Source: Marinifilum sp. D737 (GTDB taxonomy: Bacteria; Bacteroidota; Bacteroidia; Bacteroidales; Marinifilaceae). Taken from it: DNA of 64,000 bases. A program made the position numbers and the translations under genes. The stretch is from NCBI RefSeq assembly GCF_026672275.1, contig NZ_JANQCD010000001.1, positions 434,001-498,000 of the forward strand, written 5' to 3'. Under the pieces are notes generated by a model. It searched no databases. It had not been told where the DNA came from and saw nothing but the letters and a program-made list of their open reading frames with translations. Position 1 is the stretch's first letter; each line of letters begins with the position of its first letter. Of this stretch, positions 9,727-20,705 are shown one piece after another.

Positions 9727-9980
9727 ATATAATCTTTTGATTTAACACAAATTATAGCTGTTTAATATATATAAAACAAAAAACTATTTCTAACTTGGAG
9801 GAACAAAGTGCAAGTTGATCAGGAAATAATCCTTGGGTAATAATTAATATGTTGAAATTTTTCCCCAAATTTGAAACTTATTTATTTTTCTCTCGTCAAA
9901 ACAAGAAGTTCTTTTATAAAAAGAATTATTGATTTTATCTAACCTGTTGGTGAGTTTGACTGATTAGAAAACTGTTTGTT
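9727..9980. other. Intergenic region before the giant adhesin gene
   Basis: About 250 AT-rich bases that should hold the promoter and leader of the adhesin gene. I see no clear TTG/TAnnTTTG pair, no RNA motif and no small open frame that looks coding. Confidence 0.5.
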
Positions 9981-12900
9981 ATGAAAAGGTATGGTATACG
10001 TTTATTACTGTTAATATTATTACATACTATTTATGTTACTGCTGAAGCACGTGATTTTTACTGGATTGGAGGCTCTGGGAACTTTAATGATATTCAGCAT
10101 TGGAGTGATCAACCAGGGGGGAAAGTAAATCCTGATGCTTTATTGCCGGACAAGGATGACAATGTTTACTTCGACGAATTTTCATTCCCGGACCCAGGTG
10201 CAGAGGTTATAATTACAAGTGTAGCCCGATGTGCGAATATGCATTGGGGGAATGTGAAGAACATGCCAACTTTTAAAACCGATGACAATCTGGCTCACTA
10301 TCTGGTAATATATGGAGGTGTTACTTTTAGCAATCAAATGGTAATCGATCTCGATCGACCATTATATTTTCGTGCTAATACATTAGGTAATATTGTTGAT
10401 TTTGGAGGGAATACATTCGATGGAGATCTAATTTTTGAAAACAATGGAGGATGGAGAATCACCAACGAACTAAACATTTTAGATAACGATATCCAATTCA
10501 ATCAGGGAACTTTAAGTATTGAAGCCGAAATAAATTGTGGAAGAATTATTTCAAATACAACCATTTCGAGAGAACTGTACTTGAATTCTGCTACCATAAA
10601 CTTGAATAAGCCAGGAGAATCGGTTTTTACCTTTCAAACAGATAATCTAAGCATTAATGCAGGTAATTCCACAATTACTGTTTTATCAGGTAACTCGAGT
10701 ATTGAAGTATCGGGTAGTAAAATGATAGATTTTTACAATTTGATATTCTCTGGCAATTCGGGAGCTGTTGTTAATACGAGTTTGCGTGCCAATTTTAACA
10801 AACTAACATTCCAAAAAGATGGTAGTTTAAGTGGGGCAAATGATTTTCAGGAATTAGAATTTACTGAGGGGTATTCTTATACTATTGATAAAGATGTTCA
10901 AAATGTTCATGGCCTATTTACTGCAATGGGGCAATGTCATGCATTTATAAATATTACAGGGGGTGCTGCAGGTGGATTTATTTCAGCCGATGGTGTAGCT
11001 TTAGATCACTTAAAAGTTAGGAATGTAACAGCAACAGGTACAGCTGCTCCTTTTAATGCAAGTAATTCATATGATTTGGGAGCAAACTCAGGGTGGACCT
11101 TTGGTGCTCCATCATCCGATGATTATACTTGGAATGGAGATGGAGGAGATAACAATTGGGGAAATCATGAGAACTGGGATAAAGGTTGTGTTCCATCCAG
11201 AAATAATAATGCCATTATCCCTAACGGATTTACTGTAAATGTTAATGTTCCTGCAGAATGTAAGGATCTTGAGATTCAAGGCACATCCACATTTGAGGGG
11301 AATCAAAATTTAGAAATATATGCATCCCTAAAGGCTGCCAATGCAAGCTGGGATTTTGATGGACAAACCACATTGAAAGGTGGAGGCACGATATCTTTAA
11401 ATGCTGCAATGTCGGGAGTCATTGTGGTTGAAGCCAAAGCTAATACTTATACTTTAAGTACTGCATTGAATATTGAAAACGAATTACATTTGATTTCGGG
11501 AACATTAAATGCAGCTAATTTCACAATTGATGTAAACCGATTTATTTCGAATTCATCAGAGCCAAGGACATTAAACATTGCAAATGCAAAATTTGATATC
11601 AATACAGGAGTTTTAAAAGCCTGGCATGTTGAGGGGACCGGCTTTACCTTTTTAGGAACAGGATCAGAAATAACCCTTTACCAAAGTGGAGCTGAATTTT
11701 ATAATAACAATACCGATGGAATCACTTATGAAAAAGTTCAGTTTCATCCTCAAGATAATCAGGTGTTTTTAACCAATGAGAATGCGACAGATTATCCTAG
11801 TTTTAAGGAGTTGATTTTTAATGGAAGTGCAAAGATCTCCGGGAATCATCAATTCGATAATATCACCTTTGCAGCAGGAAAAGAGTATTTATTTCAGGCG
11901 GGAAGTACTCAGAAAATTCTAGCAATAGATGGGCTAAATGCTGTTGGTACTTGTTCCGAAAATATCTCACTTAAAGGGGACGGCGGAGTAGCATTTATTG
12001 ATAGTGATGTAAATTCAAATAACATTGTTCGCGTTAGAGTTGAGGATGTGAATGTTGTTGGAGGCATGGCAAATGTGTTGGAAGCCAAGGAATCTATTGG
12101 GGTTTCTGGCTATGAAGGTTGGGTTTTTCCTGATGATTTACTGGGTGGTGATGTCTACTGGACAGGTAATGTGGATGACAATTGGTTCGAAGCTGGTAAC
12201 TGGGATAAAGGCTGTATTCCAACAAGAAAAGACAATGTGTTTTTTGAGGATGCTAAAGTTACGGGCAACTCTGCAGTAAATATTTCGCTTAGAGGACAAG
12301 TTGCTGAGTGTAACAACATGACATGGAATGCTGCAACGAATATGACTTTTTCAGGAGATCAACCCATAAATATATTTGGTAGTCTGAATATGTCAGGCAT
12401 GGCAGCAGGAAAGAATTCATTTTCAGGCGAAATGAATTTTAAGGCTGAAAATGATCCTCAAACTATTAATATTGGTGTTGTAGAATTAATGAGTGATCTT
12501 AATTTTACTGGAAATGAACAGGAAGATGGAAGTTGGAAAGCCAGTTCTTGGAGTATCACTTCAAATCTGATTACTACAGGTAAGATAGATTTGAAATATG
12601 GTGATTTATCTACCAATGGAAATGAAATTGAAGCCAAGGAATTTTATTCTAATTATGGTATAGATAATTTACGTTCATTGAACTTGGCTTCGACAATCCT
12701 TAAAGTTGAGAAATTTGAAGTTTCTGCAGAAGCACTTACTCTAAATTCTGGTACTTCGGAAATTCAAATGACAAAAGCAGGAGAGTTTATTGTTTCTGCT
12801 GGCGATGAGGATTTGGCATTTTATAACCTGACTTTTGAAGAACCAACAGGAAATGCATATGTAGATATTTTTGCAGATGATGTGAGTTTTAATGAAATGA

Positions 12901-15900
12901 TATTTAATGGGAATACTTATTTCAGAAAACCAACTCCTTCAAAAATAAGTTTTACGGCCAAAAGTATTCAAATGGCCGTGGGAAAAACCTATGTATTTGA
13001 AAGTAGACAGGAGTTTGAATTCGAAAATATAATTGCCAATGGAGCCTGTGAAGGAACAATCGATATTTCAGGTTCTGATTCCGATGCTGCGATTTTTAAA
13101 GCTAAAGCAGGAGTAACAGAAATAGAAGTAAATTCGGTTAATTTATTAAATGTTCATGCAGATCCGGAAAATGTATTTGTTGCAAAGTCATCATTGGACT
13201 TGGGTAACACAACAGGCTGGAAATTTAAAGACGAACCAAAGGGTAAAGATTTATATTGGATAAATGGAGAAGGAGATTGGGATGATCCAAACCATTGGGC
13301 AACCTCTTCCGGTGCTGCTGATTCAGGAGGTGTAGCAGATGGTTGTGTTCCAACTGCCAAGGATAATGTTTTTTTCGATGTAAATTCATTCACAGGATTT
13401 GATCAGAATGTAAGAACAGGATCAGGAGATATCCGTTGTAGAACAATGGATTGGACAGGTTCTGAAACAGCACGACCTAATTTAATTATGGGAGATACCG
13501 ATATTTCGGGTGTATACATTTATGGTTCTTTCATTCTTAATAATACATTGGAAATTGACCTGTCACCAATGGTTAACTTCTATTTTAGAGCAACAGAATC
13601 ACAAACCATTAATACATTTGGTTATGTATTTCCGAATGTGGTTGAATTTGATGGAAAGGATGGGGAATGGACCATGAGCTCTAATTTTCAGACAGAAGGA
13701 GACTTATTTATTCGTCATGGTAAGTTAATTGCGAATGGAAATTTAGTTGAATGTAAAAGTTTAACTTCAATTGAAACTCCTGCAGGCATAAATTCGAGAG
13801 GATTAGATATTAAAAATTCAAACTTGATAATAAATGGTAGCGAAGATGTTTCGGGGCGTTCGATTTATATCAATTTTGCAGAAGAGGCCTTTGAACAAGG
13901 ATTTGAGTTTCTTACAGAAAATAGTACCATTAAATTAAAAGAGAATGCCGATGTTATTTTACTAGGATCTACTTTAAATAGTGTATCATTTAATGAGATA
14001 ATATTTGAAAAAGGAGGAGAACTGAATGGTGGATTCTCAGGATTGGAAGTATATGCATCTCATTTATTATTCCAAGGTGATGGTATAATAAAAGGAAAGA
14101 AAAATTCATTCGGAACTCTTGAATTGGAAAGAGGCTTTGAATACAAATTAGAAAAAGGCAGAACCATTACAACCGATAAATTACTTGTTGAAGGTAGCTG
14201 TTTTGCTCCAATATACTTACACTCTACTAAGGATGGTGCAGGAAATGAAACATTTATAGTCGCAAAGAATGATGTAAATGGTAATTTCCTTGAATTAAAA
14301 GATATTCATGCTGATATTTCTGGAGGAATAAAATACAATGCAAGCAACTCCTTCGATTTGGGAAATACAAATGGTTGGACCGTTGATGGAGCGATTGCTC
14401 CTATAGCATTGTACTGGACTGGTAATGGTGCAGATGATCATTGGAACAATCATGAAAATTGGAGTAGAGCAATTGATGGTAGTGAAGAAGGTTGTGTGCC
14501 AACAATTAATGACGATGTTTTTTTTACATCTAACTCCTTCTTTGGCAGTAAATTGGTAGAGTTAACCACTGATGCCAAATGTCATAGCATGACATGGAAT
14601 GATGATATTGATCCGGATGCTAGTTTTTCTGTTACAGCAAAATTGCAAATGGCTGGTTCTATGGATCTGGCCAATAGCATGACTTTGGATATGCAAGGAA
14701 CTTTCGAATTTATTGGTGATGGATTAACAGATATTAAAAATGTTGACTTCGCTAATAAAAATCTGGATGGAGATATCCGATTTGTAGGAAAGGATCAAAA
14801 GTGGAATTGGCAAACAGGTTTTGTTACTTCTGGAAATTTGGAAATTGATGAAGGTTCTGTTTCTACTCAAGGTTTCGGTTTTACCGTGAATGAGTTCAAG
14901 TCATTGTCATTACACGATTCTGATGCAGTTCGTTCTTTCGATATGACAAATTCAATTGTTAAAGTAACTTCCAATAATATTACAAGTTGGAGTATGATAA
15001 TGAATACTACTGGAGGATTAACTTTCACAAGTACAGATTCATACATTACTTTTGAAAATGGAGGAGGTATCTATTGTAAAACTGATGGGGAAGTTCGTTT
15101 CGGATTTGTGGATTTTGTTGATAATGGTATTATTAATATTACAAGTGGAGCAGATACAGAAAAAGGATATTTTGGTTCTGTAAGATTTATGGAAGAAGGA
15201 AAGATTTTTGGAAACACTGAATTTCTAAATCTTGAATTCACTTTGGGTTACGAGAACAATACCATTGAGTCAGGAAAAACAGTAAGTGTTGTGAATGATT
15301 TAAAAATGGAAGGTGTTCGTTGTTCATACGTTTTCCTAAAAGCAAGCACACCTGGAGTACGAGCGATACTTCACAAAACAGCAGATACTTTCGATAAAAT
15401 TTATAATGCATCTTTTACTGATATTCAGGGAACTACAGGTTCTGGTGCCATTGATCATCCAGTAAAATACCATTATGATGAAGATAATTCTACTGGTTTT
15501 GTTTTATGGAATGATCCTGATGGTGAAGACAATCCTCCTTCATTTGAGGAAAGTTTTGATAAACCAAGAGAAGAGTGGTGTAGTGATGTTGCTGTGCTAG
15601 ATCATGTTAAGGGATTCCCGATTAATAGCTCAACTACTTTCCAATGGTATTATAGTGTTGATGGAACAGCTGGTACTTATACCGAAATGGATGGAGAAAC
15701 CAACGCGGTAATTGAAGTTGATAAAAATGGATTTTACAAAGTTGAAGTTCGATACGGAAAAAATACTATAGCTGATGATGGAACTGATTGTAAAATTGAA
15801 TCAACAATCGAAGTTGCATTGGGAGAAGTTTCTACAGTATCATTAGAAATTACTGCTAATAATGTAAAATGTTTCGGACAGAGTAATGGACAAGTAATTG

Positions 15901-18900
15901 CTACAGTTAAAAAGAATGCAACTGGAAATTATCCTGATTATACTTTTTTCTGGAAATCAGAATCTGGTGACGAAGTAGATTCTGCTGACGATAAACCAAA
16001 TTGGACGAGTACAGCTTTTGGTCTTAAACCAGGAAAATATTACGTAACTGTTGCGGATGGTAAAAAATGTGAATTCGATACAGTAGTTAATGTTTTCGAT
16101 GCTTATAAATTATTAATAGATAATATCGATACGAAAGATCTTACTTGTTATACAGTTCATGAAGGAGAAATTTCGATTGATGCTTCGGGAGGAACAGGAA
16201 GCTTATCCTATTATTTGGATAACAATTTGCAAACAAGTGAAAATATTACCGGATTAGCATCTGGGGATTATAAAGTTTTTGTTCAGGATGGAAATGATTG
16301 TAAAACTACGGAAGAAGATGTGAGCATAAATTCAAATCCAGAATTGATTGTTGATTTGAATGGTTTAGATCTCAAATGTTTCGGAGATAAAAATGGTGAA
16401 TTTACTCCAACTGTAACTGGAGGAGTAACAGATTATTCCTACGATTGGACCGGACCTGATGGATATTCTTCCACAGATTCTAATATTTCAGGATTAGCTG
16501 GAGGTCTGTATGAATTAACAGTTACTGATAAAGTTGGATGTACTGCATCTAAGGAGCAAGAACTGAATGAGCCAACGGAACTAATTGCAGAAGAGTTAGT
16601 TGTGGATGATGCTAACTGTCATGGAGAGGAGTCGGGTGAAATATTTGTAGTGGGAGGACAAGGTACTCCGGATTATCGCTATTTCCTTGATGGTTTGGAA
16701 GAAAGCACTGGAATATTCAAAAGTTTAGCTCCTGAGAATTACGTATTACGTATCGTTGATGCCCATGGGTGTATATTCGAGAAAGAAATCACTGTAAAGG
16801 AGCCAAACAAAATTGGATTTGTAATTGCCGATATCGTTTTACCTTCTTGTGAAAAATCTGAAGACGGAATTATTCATGTTACACCTTATGGTGGAAATGA
16901 TGCTTACACTTATACATGGACTGGTCCGAATGACTACAAATCATATGAGCAAAATATTGAAAACCTGATTTCTGGAAAATATGCATTGCAAATTTCAGAT
17001 AAGAAAAATTGTTCAAAAACGGACACAGTCAAATTAGATCTTGGTCTTAGTCTTCAGCTTGGTGTTGTAGTAGAACAACACGTTGAAAAAGTTGGAACAA
17101 ATCAGGGAGTTTTGGCATTGGAATTATTCGAAGGTACCATGCCATACACTTTTACAGTTAGTGGACCGAGTGGAACATTTAGCAGTCCTGATAATTTTGA
17201 TGAAAATAATTATTTGATTGAAAATCTGGCAGCAGGTGTTTATAAAGTTGTTGCCACTGATGCATCATCTTGTACTACTGTCGAAAAATCAGTGATTATC
17301 GAAGGGCCGGGACAAGTGTTTGCATATATTGATCAGGTAAAACCAATTGGTTGCATTGGTTCGGCCGATGGAGAACTGGAAGCAGTTGTTGGCGGAGGAT
17401 CAGGAACTTATACTTATTCATGGACAGGTCTATCTGGTTATTCGGGAAGTGGGAAAAAAATATCTGGTTTAGAACCAGGAGTTTATTCACTTATCGTGAG
17501 TGATGGAGGGAATACAGCACAAGCTACATTTGAGCTGTTACCTGCTGATCCTATTATTGTTAGTGTTAAAAATTTCAAAAATGTTAGTTGTTACCAGGCG
17601 GCTGATGGAGAAATTGAATTATTGGTAGATACTGGAGGAGCTGATTATACAGTTGAATGGACCAATGATCTGGGCAAAGGATTTTTATCTTCGGCTAAGA
17701 AAATTATGAATCTGGAACCAGGTATGTATACTTATACGGTTACAACTTCACAAGGCTGTAATGTTACAGGCAGTCAGCAAATTACAGAACCAGTAGATTT
17801 GAATCTAACTGCTAGTTATACAGATATTAGTATTGAAGGAGAGCGTGATGGAGTTGTTTCTGCAAATTTTGGAGGAGGGACTGCACCATATACAGTTTTG
17901 ATTTCCGGACCAAAAGGTTATTCTCATGCAGAACTAGACAATACAACAGGAACCATTTCGGTCAATGGACTAGAAATGGGTGTTTACGAAGTTGCAGTTA
18001 TTGATGCCAATGGTTGTAGAATTGAGGATGTTACAAAGGTACATGAACCGTCAAAATTACTACTTTATACTACTTCGGTAACGCATATTACTTGTCCTGG
18101 TGGTACGGAAGGGGCTGTTAATCTTGCGGTTGAGGGAGCCAGTGACCCTGCAAATTTAACATTTTCCTGGTTGGGTGATAATCATTTTAGGAGTGCCAGT
18201 CAGAATATAAACAATTTAAGTGCAGGTACTTATAAAGTAAGGGTGCATGATTCTGGTGGTGATCCTGGATATGAAGAGCAAACACTTGTAGTTATTGTAA
18301 AGGAACCTGATTTATTGGATATTGAGGTCAATACTAAAAATATCTCATGTCCTGGAATGAGTGATGGTTACATTAATATTCAACCTAAAGGAGGAACACC
18401 TGGGTATAATTATAATTGGTCAGGAATAGGGGTTGATGTGAATAAGGAAGATCAGGAAAATTTAGCTCCTGGTATATATATTGTGACTATCACAGATATA
18501 AATGGTTGTAAATCAAAAGATGTAGAAATAGAGATTACTGAGCCAAAACGACTCATGGTTACTGTTGGGGATAGTAAAGATCCTACCTGTTATGGTTTGG
18601 AAAATGGCTGGATTCAATTAGATATCAGTAATGGGACAGAACCTTATATTATTGACTGGAATAATTATGGTAGTGTAACCCAGCGAATTGAGGAATTAAC
18701 CAGAGGTGTGTATGACTATAAGGTTATTGATGATAACGGCTGTAGTGAAAGTGGTTCGTTTACTTTAAACCAACCAGATACTTTAATTGCTGAGATTAAT
18801 GATTTTACCGATGTTCTTTGTCATGGAGATGGAACAGGGAGAGCATTGGTTGAGATAACCGGAGGAACTCCTGATTATAAAATTCTTTGGTCTGATGGTC

Positions 18901-19529
18901 AGGATACTGCAGAGGCAACTGATCTTAAACTCGGGAAATACGAAGTGTCTGTAATTGATGCTCAGGGTTGTACTGATGTTTCTGAGGTAGACATTTACGA
19001 ACCAGAGCCATTGGTGGCCGAAGTTGAGGTAATTAGGCCAACTACCTATGATGCAATGGATGGGGCCATTGGAGTAAATATCACTGGCGGTGTTAAAGAT
19101 TATTCATACAGTTGGCTCAAGGATGATTTAACCGTTGGATTTACATCGGAAACAATTGAAGATATTGACAGAGGTGTATACACGCTGGAATTGAAGGATG
19201 CCAATAATTGTCCATTGGACACGACTATTGTTGTTGAATATTTATTTGAACGCAGAATTCGAATACCAAAGGCATTTACCCCAAATTCAGATGGTTACAA
19301 TGATTATTGGGATATAGAAAGAATAGAATTTATTCAAAAATTGAAGATTGTTATTTATGATCGTTGGGGGAAGGCTGTATATAAATTTGCTGGTACTGGT
19401 AACGAATATAAAGGTGAACCATGGAAAGGTAATGATGGCAATATAAAATTGCCAATTGGGTCGTATTATTACGCGGTGGAGGTTGAGGATGAAAAGCCAA
19501 TGATGGGAACCGTAACCATTCTGAGATAG
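9981..19529 (+). CDS. Giant SprB-like T9SS surface adhesin with type B sorting domain
   Basis: A 3182-residue cell-surface protein. The signal peptide (about 1-24, ending AEA) is followed by five tandem modules of about 345-385 residues starting near 26, 381, 725, 1091 and 1477. Each opens with YWxGxGxxxW...NW...GC(I/V)P...DN and most close with S.DLGN..GW, with beta-helix-like repeats between. An Ig-like linker (about 1855-1950) leads into about fourteen SprB-type repeats of 75-85 residues (CxGxxDGxI...GGxxPYxxxW...GxYxVxVxDxxGC) from about 1955 to 3090. The last 90 residues form the gliding-type CHU_C domain (IPKAFTPNSDGYND, then IYDRWGKAVY), the type B T9SS export signal. The SprF-like gene follows 36 bases downstream, as with sprB-sprF. 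Likely a motility or attachment adhesin; actual gliding is not shown. Confidence 0.9.
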   Translation: MKRYGIRLLLLILLHTIYVTAEARDFYWIGGSGNFNDIQHWSDQPGGKVNPDALLPDKDDNVYFDEFSFPDPGAEVIITSVARCANMHWGNVKNMPTFKTDDNLAHYLVIYGGVTFSNQMVIDLDRPLYFRANTLGNIVDFGGNTFDGDLIFENNGGWRITNELNILDNDIQFNQGTLSIEAEINCGRIISNTTISRELYLNSATINLNKPGESVFTFQTDNLSINAGNSTITVLSGNSSIEVSGSKMIDFYNLIFSGNSGAVVNTSLRANFNKLTFQKDGSLSGANDFQELEFTEGYSYTIDKDVQNVHGLFTAMGQCHAFINITGGAAGGFISADGVALDHLKVRNVTATGTAAPFNASNSYDLGANSGWTFGAPSSDDYTWNGDGGDNNWGNHENWDKGCVPSRNNNAIIPNGFTVNVNVPAECKDLEIQGTSTFEGNQNLEIYASLKAANASWDFDGQTTLKGGGTISLNAAMSGVIVVEAKANTYTLSTALNIENELHLISGTLNAANFTIDVNRFISNSSEPRTLNIANAKFDINTGVLKAWHVEGTGFTFLGTGSEITLYQSGAEFYNNNTDGITYEKVQFHPQDNQVFLTNENATDYPSFKELIFNGSAKISGNHQFDNITFAAGKEYLFQAGSTQKILAIDGLNAVGTCSENISLKGDGGVAFIDSDVNSNNIVRVRVEDVNVVGGMANVLEAKESIGVSGYEGWVFPDDLLGGDVYWTGNVDDNWFEAGNWDKGCIPTRKDNVFFEDAKVTGNSAVNISLRGQVAECNNMTWNAATNMTFSGDQPINIFGSLNMSGMAAGKNSFSGEMNFKAENDPQTINIGVVELMSDLNFTGNEQEDGSWKASSWSITSNLITTGKIDLKYGDLSTNGNEIEAKEFYSNYGIDNLRSLNLASTILKVEKFEVSAEALTLNSGTSEIQMTKAGEFIVSAGDEDLAFYNLTFEEPTGNAYVDIFADDVSFNEMIFNGNTYFRKPTPSKISFTAKSIQMAVGKTYVFESRQEFEFENIIANGACEGTIDISGSDSDAAIFKAKAGVTEIEVNSVNLLNVHADPENVFVAKSSLDLGNTTGWKFKDEPKGKDLYWINGEGDWDDPNHWATSSGAADSGGVADGCVPTAKDNVFFDVNSFTGFDQNVRTGSGDIRCRTMDWTGSETARPNLIMGDTDISGVYIYGSFILNNTLEIDLSPMVNFYFRATESQTINTFGYVFPNVVEFDGKDGEWTMSSNFQTEGDLFIRHGKLIANGNLVECKSLTSIETPAGINSRGLDIKNSNLIINGSEDVSGRSIYINFAEEAFEQGFEFLTENSTIKLKENADVILLGSTLNSVSFNEIIFEKGGELNGGFSGLEVYASHLLFQGDGIIKGKKNSFGTLELERGFEYKLEKGRTITTDKLLVEGSCFAPIYLHSTKDGAGNETFIVAKNDVNGNFLELKDIHADISGGIKYNASNSFDLGNTNGWTVDGAIAPIALYWTGNGADDHWNNHENWSRAIDGSEEGCVPTINDDVFFTSNSFFGSKLVELTTDAKCHSMTWNDDIDPDASFSVTAKLQMAGSMDLANSMTLDMQGTFEFIGDGLTDIKNVDFANKNLDGDIRFVGKDQKWNWQTGFVTSGNLEIDEGSVSTQGFGFTVNEFKSLSLHDSDAVRSFDMTNSIVKVTSNNITSWSMIMNTTGGLTFTSTDSYITFENGGGIYCKTDGEVRFGFVDFVDNGIINITSGADTEKGYFGSVRFMEEGKIFGNTEFLNLEFTLGYENNTIESGKTVSVVNDLKMEGVRCSYVFLKASTPGVRAILHKTADTFDKIYNASFTDIQGTTGSGAIDHPVKYHYDEDNSTGFVLWNDPDGEDNPPSFEESFDKPREEWCSDVAVLDHVKGFPINSSTTFQWYYSVDGTAGTYTEMDGETNAVIEVDKNGFYKVEVRYGKNTIADDGTDCKIESTIEVALGEVSTVSLEITANNVKCFGQSNGQVIATVKKNATGNYPDYTFFWKSESGDEVDSADDKPNWTSTAFGLKPGKYYVTVADGKKCEFDTVVNVFDAYKLLIDNIDTKDLTCYTVHEGEISIDASGGTGSLSYYLDNNLQTSENITGLASGDYKVFVQDGNDCKTTEEDVSINSNPELIVDLNGLDLKCFGDKNGEFTPTVTGGVTDYSYDWTGPDGYSSTDSNISGLAGGLYELTVTDKVGCTASKEQELNEPTELIAEELVVDDANCHGEESGEIFVVGGQGTPDYRYFLDGLEESTGIFKSLAPENYVLRIVDAHGCIFEKEITVKEPNKIGFVIADIVLPSCEKSEDGIIHVTPYGGNDAYTYTWTGPNDYKSYEQNIENLISGKYALQISDKKNCSKTDTVKLDLGLSLQLGVVVEQHVEKVGTNQGVLALELFEGTMPYTFTVSGPSGTFSSPDNFDENNYLIENLAAGVYKVVATDASSCTTVEKSVIIEGPGQVFAYIDQVKPIGCIGSADGELEAVVGGGSGTYTYSWTGLSGYSGSGKKISGLEPGVYSLIVSDGGNTAQATFELLPADPIIVSVKNFKNVSCYQAADGEIELLVDTGGADYTVEWTNDLGKGFLSSAKKIMNLEPGMYTYTVTTSQGCNVTGSQQITEPVDLNLTASYTDISIEGERDGVVSANFGGGTAPYTVLISGPKGYSHAELDNTTGTISVNGLEMGVYEVAVIDANGCRIEDVTKVHEPSKLLLYTTSVTHITCPGGTEGAVNLAVEGASDPANLTFSWLGDNHFRSASQNINNLSAGTYKVRVHDSGGDPGYEEQTLVVIVKEPDLLDIEVNTKNISCPGMSDGYINIQPKGGTPGYNYNWSGIGVDVNKEDQENLAPGIYIVTITDINGCKSKDVEIEITEPKRLMVTVGDSKDPTCYGLENGWIQLDISNGTEPYIIDWNNYGSVTQRIEELTRGVYDYKVIDDNGCSESGSFTLNQPDTLIAEINDFTDVLCHGDGTGRALVEITGGTPDYKILWSDGQDTAEATDLKLGKYEVSVIDAQGCTDVSEVDIYEPEPLVAEVEVIRPTTYDAMDGAIGVNITGGVKDYSYSWLKDDLTVGFTSETIEDIDRGVYTLELKDANNCPLDTTIVVEYLFERRIRIPKAFTPNSDGYNDYWDIERIEFIQKLKIVIYDRWGKAVYKFAGTGNEYKGEPWKGNDGNIKLPIGSYYYAVEVEDEKPMMGTVTILR

Positions 19530-19565
19530 TAAAATAGAACTTTATAACCTGACCATTATAATCTA

Positions 19566-20627
19566 ATGAGAAGAACATTAATTTTATTAGGTATTCTCTT
19601 GCTTGGAATTTTTCAAGTTAAAGCGCAACAATTGCCTCTTTACAGTCAGTATGTAGAGAATGGTTTCTTGCTAAATCCTGCTATGGCAGGGAGTAGGATG
19701 TATTCGCCATTGCGACTAAGTTTGAGGCAACAATGGGCTGGTGTTGAAGGAGCTCCTGAAACACAGGCTTTAAGTTTTAACAAGAATCTAGGAGACAAAT
19801 GTACTACCTGTAATGTAATGGGTAATCCGCTGGCACGCAGGAATAAGCAGCGTGGTGTTGGTGTTGGAGGCTACTTTTTCAATGACAAATATGGAGCTGT
19901 ATCCCGAACTGGGGTAGAACTTTCATATGCTTACCACTTACAGTTAAATAGACGTCGATATGGCAAAGCTGGAACTAAGCTTTCCTTTGGATTGGGAGGT
20001 GTATTCTACCAATATAAATTTGATGGACGCGACATACCAGTAAATGATCCGCTTTACACAGGCTCTGATATGGTAACCTATGTGCCCGATGCTAATTTTG
20101 GGGTATACCTGTATAATGATGATTATTTTATTGGTTTTTCAGCTGCTCATCTATTCGAATCTTCGGTAAAGCTTGGCGACAACATTTACACCGATAATAT
20201 CATGATGCGTCATTTTTATGGTACTGCAGGTTATACTTTTCATTTAATGGATTTGGTGGACCTGGAACCATCTGTGATCGTGAGAAAAACCATGAGCTCA
20301 GATATGTATTACGATGCAACATTGAAATTGTACATCAATCATTTCTGGATGGCAGCATCGTATCGATCAAATGATCAAATTGTTGGTATGGTTGGAGTAA
20401 GTTACAATCAATATTATATTGGATATTCTTACGATCATTATACCAATAATTTAATTGCTGATAGTAGCGATGGGACTCATGAAATTACCTTAGGAATTAA
20501 CTTTGACATTCCAAACAAGATGAAGCGTGAAAGTAGGATGCGTGAAAGAAGAGCAGCTGACCGCAATTTTAGTAAAACCAAAACACAACGTCATAAAAGA
20601 AAAAGTAAAAACTATATTTTCTTTTAA
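19566..20627 (+). CDS. PorP/SprF family outer-membrane protein, partner of the adhesin
   Basis: A 353-residue outer-membrane beta-barrel with a signal peptide ending near KAQ (residue 20) and the PorP/SprF N-terminal signature QLPLYSQYVENGFLLNPAMA. In gliding Bacteroidota, SprF-type proteins are needed to export or anchor the SprB-type adhesin encoded directly upstream. The 36-base gap to the 3182-residue gene indicates such a pair. The last 35 residues are unusually basic (RESRMRERRAADRN, then TQRHKRKSK), a tail that extends past the predicted barrel and whose role I cannot assign. A terminator follows at 20644. Confidence 0.92.
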   Translation: MRRTLILLGILLLGIFQVKAQQLPLYSQYVENGFLLNPAMAGSRMYSPLRLSLRQQWAGVEGAPETQALSFNKNLGDKCTTCNVMGNPLARRNKQRGVGVGGYFFNDKYGAVSRTGVELSYAYHLQLNRRRYGKAGTKLSFGLGGVFYQYKFDGRDIPVNDPLYTGSDMVTYVPDANFGVYLYNDDYFIGFSAAHLFESSVKLGDNIYTDNIMMRHFYGTAGYTFHLMDLVDLEPSVIVRKTMSSDMYYDATLKLYINHFWMAASYRSNDQIVGMVGVSYNQYYIGYSYDHYTNNLIADSSDGTHEITLGINFDIPNKMKRESRMRERRAADRNFSKTKTQRHKRKSKNYIFF

Positions 20628-20643
20628 GCAAAAAAGAAATTTA

Positions 20644-20678
20644 GATCCGGTAGAATACATAACTACCGGATTTTTTTT
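20644..20678 (+). terminator. Rho-independent terminator after the adhesin/SprF pair
   Basis: The stem ATCCGGTAG / CTACCGGAT (9 bp) is followed directly by eight T. Confidence 0.9.
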
Positions 20679-20705
20679 ATCTTCAAATTCCTAAATAATA
20701 ACTCT

